Shown in pieces: positions 34,098 to 42,682 of a DNA stretch of 64,000 bases. Origin of the DNA: Evernia prunastri (lineage: Eukaryota > Ascomycota > Lecanoromycetes > Lecanorales > Parmeliaceae); the NCBI GenBank assembly GCA_003184365.1, contig NKYR01000007.1:482658-546657 (forward strand). The letters are read 5' to 3'. Numbering within the stretch: position 1 is the first letter of the stretch; every line of letters begins with the position of its first letter. The notes under the pieces are model-generated. The model saw nothing but the letters and a program-made list of their open reading frames with translations. It did no database searches and had not been told where the DNA came from. The translations under genes and the position numbers were made by a program.

Positions 34098-34401
34098 GCA
34101 GTACATTCATAGAGACGCGATTCGTGTCAAGGACGCGATATTCAGGAGATTGCAGACTAACTGGGAGCTCTATTTATATGGGCTGCCCATCAGTGTTGGG
34201 CTCCTCATTCGATTCCATCTCTTTCAGAGCCATAGCATTCTTTCCCACCTGTCCACCACTTCGTTAAAACCTACCAAATCGTTAGCCCAATTGCCCACAT
34301 TCCATTCAACTACTTCGTCAAATTCACTACATCGTTAGCCCACAGCTCACTTCATTAGCCCATACATACCTTACTATTCAAAACAACCTCCCACCATCAA
34401 C

Positions 34402-34962
34402 ATGATCAGCACTCGCATCTCTAAAACCGCTATTGCCCCCGCTAGTGCCCCTGCTGCACTCTCAAAGCCGTCCAAACCCTTCAAAGGACGCTCATCGTCT
34501 AGAAAAGCCTTATTCAAGAAGGCTGCACCGGCCAAGAAAGGGGCTAAGACCACCGCCGCCACTCCTCATGATATCATGAAGAAAACTAACAAGGCTTTCC
34601 GCAGCAAGAAGAGCCGTTTTGTCCCTGAGACATCGTCCCGAGCTGATACTCCTTCAGCGATGTCAGTGACGTCGAATAACGAATCTGAGACCTCCATGGA
34701 GGAAGAATCACCACCTCCTCTCTCTCGTAGAGCCCTAAAAATGCAAATAGCGCAACTCAGAAGACAAATCCATAAACCTCGTCGATCTCGCAAATCGGAG
34801 TCTCGCTCTCGTTCTCGCAGCTACCGCGATCGCTACGAATTATCGTCTGATCCAGAGGAGAGACAGGGCGAAAGAGTGTCTTTCGTACACAATAAAGATA
34901 ATAAATTCTTTCTTAAACTTCATGAACGCTACCGAGCGATGAGCATTAAGTACTTCAAATAA
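34402..34962 (+). CDS. Gag-like N-terminal open frame of the DIRS-like element
   Basis: The intact 186-codon frame starts MISTRISKTAIAPASAPAAL, is rich in Lys/Arg and Ser, and has a predicted coiled segment (RRALKMQIAQLRRQIHK) and an SRSRSRSYRDRYELSSD stretch, as in nucleic-acid-binding Gag proteins. Beyond its TAA the same protein seems to continue in broken frames to about 35560. There VHYRFDSIKTYHYSFMIARL and a zinc-finger-like stretch FNAERCVRDHCKYNHVCF are seen; one expected Cys there reads Tyr, a G-to-A change. Confidence 0.6.
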   Translation: MISTRISKTAIAPASAPAALSKPSKPFKGRSSSRKALFKKAAPAKKGAKTTAATPHDIMKKTNKAFRSKKSRFVPETSSRADTPSAMSVTSNNESETSMEEESPPPLSRRALKMQIAQLRRQIHKPRRSRKSESRSRSRSYRDRYELSSDPEERQGERVSFVHNKDNKFFLKLHERYRAMSIKYFK

Positions 34963-35699
34963 ATCTTCTTCGGGATCTTTCTACCCAAGAATCTGCTCAT
35001 GTTAGCCAGCAGCTGTGTTAATTGAATATCGGATATCAAAGAAAAGGATAAGAAGAAAGAAGATGAGATTTCAGAGATCGTCGATCTCAATCAACTACTT
35101 CGCAGCACGTTCTCACGTCGCTCTGAAACTTCATAAGACTCTCATCGATTATCGCATCCGTCTATCGGATTTCTCAGTTCATTATCGCTTTGACTCGATC
35201 AAGACGTATCATTACTCATTTATGATCGCACGTCTGCTCAACGAACAAGACGACCTCCTCGCCTAAATCATCGAGAATTCTATATGCTTCAACTATCTCG
35301 TTCGAAAGAACCTTCCAACAGAAGATAACAAGCAGAGCTTCGAAGACCCAGCCCAAAAATCCTTCTCTTCTTCAGAGGCGTTACAAACATATAATCATTT
35401 CAACGCGGAACGATGCGTGCGAGATCACTGCAAATACAATCACGTCTGCTTCAATTATCAGCAAGAACACGCAGCAATCAATTGCTCAAAGACTCACACG
35501 ACTACCAACGCCAATACCATACCGCTTGACAACCGAGTCAGCAAGGACTGACTCTCAGAGATCCCGCCAGTGCCGTCTACACTCAGATTCGTGTTCGAAG
35601 ACCTTCCATACACATTATTCGACCCTGCAGACGATGACTTGTCACGGTCTGACTTATTGTTGATAGAAGAATAAGAGTTTTGGCTGAAGAATCACCCTG

Positions 35700-37205
35700 A
35701 CAGAATGTTTGTTCAGACGCTAACGACTATTCTTCGAAAGGGCGCCAAAATCGGATATCGAGACTCAACTACCCTCGGTCACCGCAGAAAAAACCACTTG
35801 TCAGCCCTCGAATCACCCGATATCCTGATTGCAAACCTTCAAAAGCAGCTGCAGCATAACCGCTTGATTCAGGTGGACCCTGACAGCGAGCCTCAGCTCG
35901 TCATCTCGCCATTGAAGCTGATTCCAAAGCACGACGGCGGTTGGAGAAGAATTCACGACTTATTCTTCTTCTATGGCAACTCGGTCAATGACCACATACC
36001 ACAAGAGTGAGACACTTTGAAATACGTCACATTCGACGAGGCAATAGACGCCCTGCTGCTCAGAGACCGCGGGGTCGTCTTCGTCAAACGAGATCTCAAG
36101 GATACATTCCGACACATCCCAGTGACTCTATCAGATCGATGACTGCTGGGATTTCTATGTGATAATCGCTATTGACTAGAATAATTTCTATCATTCGACC
36201 TTTGAACATCATCCTTCCTCTTTGACCTGTTCGCCAAGACGATCAATTGGATCTTAGTGACGGTCCTACATTAAACCGTAGTTCTTCATTATCTGAACGA
36301 CTTCTTCGCTATCCTCGCCTCCGAAGCTGATGCAGAGCAATATAATCGTCAGTTCGACCAGTTATGCAGCGATCTGAATCTAAATGTCAATCATACGAAA
36401 GACTTTCTCGGAACAATTGCAGATTTTCTGGACATTGAGCTTGACAGTATTCGCATGCAGGCGAGACTCCCTCCTGACAAGCTCGCACGCGCGAGAAACT
36501 CGGTGGAGGATCTCCTAAAACGAGCGACAATCCCACATCGCGAGCTCGATTCAGCGGTAGAATTCCTGTCATTTGCAACCAAAATCGTCATTCCCGGAAG
36601 AGCGTTCCTAAGGCGACTTTTTGACGCGTTAGGAAGACCGATAACAATAGTACGAATCACCACTGACATGAGGGTCGATCTACTATGATGAAAGGACTTT
36701 CTAAAGAACTGAGACGACCTGCAGCTACTACGTCACGTCGTCGATCGACAGTCTCAGTACATTTAGACTGACGCCTTCGGGAGACTTGACATGGAAGACT
36801 ACTTTTTGAACCACCTCACCTTATTATATACCGTCAGCGAAACATTCAGCACTCGTGTGACCAGACGGCATTATCGGAAGGATATACAATTCAAAGAAAT
36901 GAAGGCAGTTCTATATGCCATCCGCCTATGACTGAACAGGCTCAGAAACACACAGCTGACCCTCTACTGCGACAATGATGCCTGTGTACATGGACTACAG
37001 AAGTCTTCCATTCGAGGACCGGCTATGACGTCATTGCGGAAGATCGCCATGCTACTGACGAAGAATAATATCCTTATAATATCCATTTGAATTCCTACAA
37101 AGACTAATCAGCTAGCCGATGATTTATCGCGTTTTCGCTATCGAAAAATAGCTGACAAATATCCACAGCTGAGACATTTGATCACCACTCCGCCCCGCTA
37201 AGGCG
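35700..37205 (+). pseudogene. Reverse transcriptase and RNase H of the DIRS-like element, with stops
   Basis: RT motifs are LVISPLKLIPKHDGGWRRIH (35890-35955), VVFVKRDLKDTFRHIPV, and HYLNDFFAIL around 36285-36315, where the catalytic LDD reads LND, a G-to-A change that would inactivate it. The thumb/connection part is recognisable from LPPDKLARAR and ATKIVIPGRAFLRRLFDALG (36585-36635), a hallmark of DIRS-like RTs. RNase H follows with TDAF, FKEMKAVLYAIRL, LYCDNDACVHGL and TNQLADDLSRFRY (36770-37145). At least a dozen stops interrupt the frame, mostly TGA where Trp is expected. It is non-functional. Confidence 0.8.
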
Positions 37206-37264
37206 CGATCCACCAAATTCTTGATACCATCAGACCTCGCTGCCTCGGAAGATCGCTCGTCTTC

Positions 37265-38464
37265 TCTACTGAGACCTTACTCCCAAAACCCGCTTCACAT
37301 ATGAGACTCCCTACCGATCCTACAGCACTCACTATACATTATATAGATTCAATCCATCATTTTCAGTCACAGTCGACTCACTGGCCAGCTGGATTTCCCA
37401 ACTAAGCGTCCAAAGACTGAAGTATAAGTCCATCAAGTCTTATCTCACTGTCAAGGAACGAGGCTAGGCTAGGACTACCACTTGGTATACTTGGTCTGGT
37501 AGGGTCAGGTCTATTTACAAGACGAAAAACGAAGAAGGAAAACAGGAAGTGGGCGACCAGCGCCCCTATATGAGAACAGATGACACGCTAGACTAGCTTA
37601 TCGCATCTATCGCATAGATGCTCGCATCCAACTGTTGGAATGAGGTCCTAGCGACCCTTGGCTGACTGGGCTAGATCGGGGCTAGGGTAGGGCTGACTTT
37701 ACACCGTGACACTCACCGACATCAGATCCGCTCATGTTGACATAGATTTCGAGGATCTCACAGTATTCGAAAGTTCTCTGCTGCAGAGGATCATCGCCGG
37801 GAGTCGACGACTACGGGGTGAGACAAATACAAAAGAACGACGGTCGATTATCAAAGACGTTCTACTCCAGCTACTGTCACACTTCGATCGTCACATCAGA
37901 CATGAAGTCATCATGCAGACGATCTTTTGTCTCGCCTTCGCGATCTTTCTACGGATAGACGAGTTTACGTACTCAGCCAAGGACATGAAGAATAAGGAGT
38001 TCGGTCAATGATTTCTCACACGTCGCTCGGTGAGGCTATACGAGAATCACCTCGAACTCACACTATCAGTCTCCAAAATCGATTCTTTCAGAAAGAGTAT
38101 TACACTTACAGTGTCCGATACAAACGACGAGGTATACGCCGTCCGCGCATTAAGATATCTATTTCAGCAATATTCTTCACCCCCAGAAATATCATTATTC
38201 AACATCTCGTCAGGCAAGACCTTTTCTAGAGATCTGATCACGAAGAATCTTCGGCTAGCGTTGCATTTCAATGATTTCGAAGGTCACTATTCGAGACACT
38301 CGTTTCGCCGCGGTGCAGCCACATCAGCCCGCCATGCGAACCTCAGCGAGGATGAGATTATGCTACTAGAAAGATGGAAATCGGACTCCTATCGCCTATA
38401 CATTGTCATACATCCCACTCATATTCTCGCCGCATCGCGTCGTCAGCAACACATTCAGATGTGA
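37265..38464 (+). pseudogene. Tyrosine recombinase of the DIRS-like element, split by an LTR
   Basis: The N-terminal, core-binding part ends SIKSYLT just before 37449. After the LTR the frame resumes as DIRSAHVDIDFEDLTVFES, so removing 37449-37711 and one TSD copy restores the frame. The catalytic part has the Arg of FLRIDEF, and HSFRRGAATSA (His/Arg box), then LERWKSDSYRLYI (Trp and the nucleophilic Tyr). This matches the R-H-R-W-Y set of the DIRS/Crypton recombinase family. One frame change near 38010-38030 and the loss of several codons make it inactive. It would insert cDNA circles without target duplication. Confidence 0.8.
37449..37711. mobile_element. Solo LTR, 263 bp, TSD CTCAC, inside the recombinase gene
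   Basis: The element starts TGTCAAGGAACGAGGCT and ends CACCGTGACA, with TG..CA termini. CTCAC occurs at 37444-37448 and 37712-37716 as a 5-bp target duplication. It is related to the LTRs at 48424-48608 and 49652-50029 (shared GGAACGAGGCT start). A piece of its 3' half (ACCCTTGGCTGACTGGGCTA) recurs at 42588. Confidence 0.85.
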
Positions 38465-38530
38465 AAAGAAGAAGAATTCTAATATCCACACACGTCTGCA
38501 CAAGCATCTTCCGTCCCAATCAGTGCTAAT

Positions 38531-38692
38531 TGTTACGAGTGTGCCTAGCACCCAGGGCAGTACTACTCTGGAACAACGTTATTCCGGCCTTGGCATGCCT
38601 CCCTCATATTCTATGTACAATAGTCTTCTCTCTTTAGACTTAATTTATTCGTTACATACCACTATTGATTTATTCTAGTTGCAGTCCTAACA
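38531..38692 (+). repeat. 5' LTR of the gypsy element, 162 bp
   Basis: It starts TGTTACGAGTGTGCC and ends GCAGTCCTAACA; copies at 45257-45418 and 46003-46164 have the same length. It interrupts the DIRS-like element at its right side. The sequence after it (TTAAATTAAGTCTCACC) is not a typical tRNA primer-binding site; self-priming or an unusual tRNA is possible. Confidence 0.85.
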
Positions 38693-40008
38693 TTAAATTA
38701 AGTCTCACCCCCTCATTACGCTCGAAAGGACGATCGAGCTGAAAGAATTCGTCCACGGTGAAGCCGACGTTCCCGAAAGGCAGAAGAAGTCACCACTCCG
38801 GGGCACCTCCCTCACACGGATGTGTCATCAGCAGGCCTAAGTCATACGGAACCACTGATAGGCTCGTTAGCAGGCGAGATCAAAGAAGCTGCAGTCGAAC
38901 GGCCGAAATAACCCTCCCTTCGATCTCAAACCCGTTCAAATCCGCCAATCCCGTGTTGTCCGCTTAGCCGGCTGTGAAGCCCCCACAACACTGTTCAGCA
39001 CTAAGTCAAAATTTCCTACTGCAGGCTGCCGAAAGTCCTCACTCAGTATAGCGCCCTTCGAACCAGCCCATTTGGTGTTGTGGCTATCCGGGGCGTCACT
39101 GCGCGAATTTTTGTGTGCGTCCTCGACCTATCAATTTTGTTCCGATCGGCCCGGACAATCGCCAAAAAAGTGGTCCTGTCCATAACATCAGAGAGAGTTC
39201 GCAACTCCTCCTAACATCGGATCATATTTTCTCAACACTCACTCTTCTTACTCGCTACCAACACCACTCCTAGCCCCCTACGATGCCACGAGACCTCAAT
39301 CAAGGTGCTGGAGGACCCTCNTTAGACTTAATTTATTCGTTACATACCACTATTGATTTATTCTAGTTGCAGTCCTAACATTAAATTAAGTCTCACCCCC
39401 TCATTACGCTCGAAAGGACGATCGAGCTGAAAGAATTCGTCCACGGTGAAGCCGACGTTCCCGAAAGGCAGAAGAAGTCACCACTCCGGGGCACCTCCCT
39501 CACACGGATGTGTCATCAGCAGGCCTAAGTCATACGGAACCACTGATAGGCTCGTTAGCAGGCGAGATCAAAGAAGCTGCAGTCGAACGGCCGAAAGAAC
39601 CCTCCCTTCGATCTCAAACCCGTTCAAATCCGCCAATCCCGTGTTGTCCGCTTAGCCGGCTGTGAAGCCCCCACAACACTGTTCAGCACTAAGTCAAAAT
39701 TTCCTACTGCAGGCTGCCGAAAGTCCTCACTCAGTATAGCGCCCTTCGAACCAGCCCATTTGGTGTTGTGGCTATCCGGGGCGTCACTGCGCGAATTTTT
39801 GTGTGCGTCCTCGACCTATCAATTTTGTTCCGATCGGCCCGGACCATCGCCAAAAAAGTGGTCCTGTCCGTAACTTCAGAGAGAGTTCGCAACTCCTCCT
39901 AACATCGGATCATATTTTCTCAACACTCACTCTTCTTACTCGCTACCAACACCCCTCCTAGCCCCATACGATGCCACGAGACCTCAATCAAGGTGCTGGA
40001 GGACCCTC
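38634..40008 (+). repeat. Direct repeat of LTR end, leader and Gag start across an N
   Basis: Positions 38634-39320 and 39322-40008 (687 bp each) align base for base with a handful of substitutions, joined by N at 39321. The differences mean they derive from two element copies or alleles. Copy 1 has its Gag ATG at 39283 and is cut after 38 bases; copy 2 has it at 39971. Confidence 0.85.
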
Positions 40009-41038
40009 GCCGTCACCAGGTCACGTCGCGTACCCTAAGCTCCCGCAGCGTCTTGAAGAGCATCTTGCTAACACTCTCAACCGGCGCGTGTCCCTGCCTA
40101 GCAGAAGCGCCTCCCGAATCACTGAAGATGCTGTCTCAATTCATAACGTCGTCACTCGAGATCAGCTGCAGCATCTAGCAGAAACGAACCCTGAGGAGTT
40201 CCTGGCTGGGTTGAATGAACTAAGGGAACAGAGGGACCTCGGTGTTGAAGCCACTCAGTTGTACGACGACATGCTAGATAAGAATCCGGGCTACAAAGAT
40301 CGGTATGAGGCCGAGAAGAGAAAGAAGAACGAGGCCCGTGAAGCCCTTCAAGCATCGCAGGATGAGGCCGTTCAATTGAAGTCACAAGTCCAAGAATTGC
40401 AAACACAACTTCGTTCTCGACGAGACGGTACTCCATCTTCTGTTCAAGTCCAGACAGGTAGATGCTCTGAAAAGATGCCCCATCCACCTATGCTCGACGA
40501 TGGAACAGATCCCACGTGGGATGACTGGATTTCCAAGATGACCAATAAGCTCGAAATCAACTACGACCATTACGAGTCGGAACAGTCCAGGATCGCCTAT
40601 GTGCATTCACGAACTCAGGGAAAGGCTGCGAAAATTGTATATGCTCGCACTCACCGTCTCACAACTAATCCCTACCGAACGGTAGAAGAGATTCTTACGG
40701 ATTTAGAAGAATCTTTCGATGACCCCGATCGCGAAGGCAATTACGTTCGGGAATTCCGCGTATTAACTCAGGGACAACAGCAACGGTTTGTAGAGTTCTT
40801 TATGGATTTCCGACGCCTTGCGACTCATTTAGAGCTATCTGACAAGATGATGATCCATGATTTGAAAGAAAAGATCCAACCCCGCCTCCGCTCAGCGTGG
40901 GCCAACTCTGGAGCTGACCTCGACACGGTGTCCAAACTACGTAGCTATCTCACTAAGGTAGATAACGAGCACCGGGCTATGAAGGAGATCAAGGTCACAA
41001 AGGAAAAAGAAGTATACCTTAGTGAGATAGCTACGTAG
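39971..41038 (+). CDS. Gypsy Gag, truncated at an inverted junction
   Basis: The frame starts MPRDLNQGAGGPSPSPGHVA. It has a coiled segment around residues 105-150 (YEAEKRKKNEAREALQASQD) and the retrotransposon-Gag capsid domain from about 175 to 310 (DDWISKMTNKLEINYDHYES and VEFFMDFRRLATHLEL). After KVTKEKEV the frame runs into reverse-complement sequence at about 41014, so the last residues (YLSEIAT) are artificial and the zinc knuckle is missing. Confidence 0.8.
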   Translation: MPRDLNQGAGGPSPSPGHVAYPKLPQRLEEHLANTLNRRVSLPSRSASRITEDAVSIHNVVTRDQLQHLAETNPEEFLAGLNELREQRDLGVEATQLYDDMLDKNPGYKDRYEAEKRKKNEAREALQASQDEAVQLKSQVQELQTQLRSRRDGTPSSVQVQTGRCSEKMPHPPMLDDGTDPTWDDWISKMTNKLEINYDHYESEQSRIAYVHSRTQGKAAKIVYARTHRLTTNPYRTVEEILTDLEESFDDPDREGNYVREFRVLTQGQQQRFVEFFMDFRRLATHLELSDKMMIHDLKEKIQPRLRSAWANSGADLDTVSKLRSYLTKVDNEHRAMKEIKVTKEKEVYLSEIAT

Positions 41039-41370
41039 TTTGGACACCGTGTCGAGGTCAGCCCCAGAGTTGGCCCACGCTGAGCGGAGGCGGGGTTGGA
41101 TCTTTTCTTTCAAATCATGGATCATCATCTTGTCAGACAGCTCTAAATGAGTCGCAAGGCGTCGGAAATCCATAAAGAACTCTACAAACCGTTGCTGTTG
41201 TCCCTGAGTTAATACGCGGAATTCCCGAACGTAATTGCCTTCGCGATCGGGGTCATCGAAAGATTCTTCTAAATCCGTAAGGATCTCTTCTACCGTTCGG
41301 TAGGGATTAGTTGTGAGACGGTGAGTGCGAGCATATACAATTTTCGCAGCCTTTCCCTGAGTTCGTGAAT
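40607..41370. repeat. Inverted duplication of Gag sequence around 41014
   Basis: 41015-41370 is the reverse complement of about 40607-40962, leaving a 52-bp spacer (40963-41014). The right arm ends exactly at N 41371. A misjoined read or a template-switch fold-back explains this better than a biological rearrangement. Confidence 0.8.
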
Positions 41371-41402
41371 NATCTCACCCCAGTCCGTGACTCTGGATGG
41401 GG

Positions 41403-42586
41403 TTATTCGTTTTCCGACTCCGATTGCTCGGAATCTACTGAATCCTCATCCACATGGCTGTCAGTATGGACGTCGATTTCATTCACCCGCAAAGGAGGGC
41501 GAGAGGATGGTCGGTCAGGGCAATTAGCGGCCAAGTGACCAGGCTTATGACAGATGTAGCATGACCCGTCCTTTTGATCCTCAAGTGCCTTTCGTCGCTG
41601 TTCGGGATTGGGTGACTGGCGGCGGTTTTGATAGGAGTCTCTCGGAGTCACAGCAAAGGTCACTTGCTTAGAAGCCTTCGAGCGGTTCGCTTCCTTAGAT
41701 ACTTCTTTTTCCTTTGTGACCTTGATCTCCTTCATAGCCCGGTGCTCGTTATCTACCTTAGTGAGATAGCTACGTAGTTTGGACACCGTGTCGAGGTCAG
41801 CCCCAGAGTTGGCCCACGCTGAGCGGAGGCGGGGTTGGATCTTTTCTTTCAAATCATGGATCATCATCTTGTCAGACAGCTCTAAATGAGTCGCAAGGCG
41901 TCGGAAATCCATAAAGAACTCTACAAACCGTTGCTGTTGTCCCTGAGTTAATACGCGGAATTCCCGAACGTAATTGCCTTCGCGATCGGGGTCATCGAAA
42001 GATTCTTCTAAATCCGTAAGAATCTCTTCTACCGTTCGGTAGGGATTAGTTGTGAGACGGTGAGTGCGAGCATATACAATTTTCGCAGCCTTTCCCTGAG
42101 TTCGTGAATGCACATAGGCGATCCTGGACTGTTCCGACTCGTAATGGTCGTAGTTGATTTCGAGCTTATTGGTCATCTTGGAAATCCAGTCATCCCACGT
42201 GGGATCTGTTCCATCGTCGAGCATAGGTGGATGGGGCATCTTTTCAGAGCGTCTACCTGTCTGGACTTGAACAGAAGATGGAGTACCGTCTCGTCGAGAA
42301 CGAAGTTGTGTTTGCAATTCTTGGACTTGTGACTTCAATTGAACGGCCTCATCCTGCGATGCTTGAAGGGCTTCACGGGCCTCGTTCTTCTTTCTCTTCT
42401 CGGCCTCATACCGATCTTTGTAGCCCGGATTCTTATCTAGCATGTCGTCGTACAACTGAGTGGCTTCAACACCGAGGTCCCTCTGTTCCCTTAGTTCATT
42501 CAACCCAGCCAGGAACTCCTCAGGGTTCGTTTCTGCTAGATGCTGCAGCTGATCTCGAGTGACGACGTTATGAATTGAGACAGCAT
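41403..42586 (-). CDS. Gypsy Gag, second copy, inverted and 5'-truncated, with zinc knuckle
   Basis: On the minus strand the frame is open from the N at 42587 to the TAA at 41403. It repeats the capsid domain of the plus copy and continues into the nucleocapsid part with CYICHKPGHLAANCP (C-x2-C-x4-H-x4-C) and an acidic end (DSEQSESENE). The combination with the plus copy shows what complete Gag looks like in this family. The inverted orientation is probably an assembly effect. Confidence 0.8.
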
Positions 42587-42587
42587 N

Positions 42588-42680
42588 ACCCTTGGCTGAC
42601 TGGGCTAGATCGGGGCTGTCAGGGACTGGAGTGTAGCTGAATGCATTGATTCCGGTATGAACGGAATAATAGCTATGAAG
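42588..42680. other. 93-bp orphan piece between two N characters
   Basis: Its first 30 bases match the 3' half of the LTR nested in the DIRS recombinase (37654-37683). The remainder (from TGTCAGGGACTGGAGTGTAG) is not seen elsewhere in the window. It does not belong to the gypsy element and was probably placed by mis-scaffolding. Confidence 0.6.
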
Positions 42681-42682
42681 NT

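Larger units (their letters stand above)
34098..38527 (+). mobile_element. DIRS-like tyrosine-recombinase retroelement, RIP-damaged
   Basis: The order Gag (with zinc finger), reverse transcriptase, RNase H and tyrosine recombinase on one strand identifies a DIRS-type element; Ty3/gypsy and Ty1/copia elements carry an integrase instead. Its left end is not defined; the leader (about 34150-34255) resembles the relic near 1605-1720. Its right end is cut by the gypsy LTR starting at 38531. In-frame stops at expected Trp, Gln and Arg codons (TGG to TGA/TAG, CAA to TAA, CGA to TGA) fit RIP transitions. A 263-bp LTR is nested in the recombinase gene. The inverted or split terminal repeats of DIRS elements were not found, so the element is incomplete or its ends have diverged. 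Confidence 0.75.

Noticed and set aside
38758..39655. Short frames in the gypsy leader (38758-38967, 39446-39655)
   Set aside because: They lie between the LTR and the Gag start, repeat because the leader is duplicated, and do not resemble a protein.
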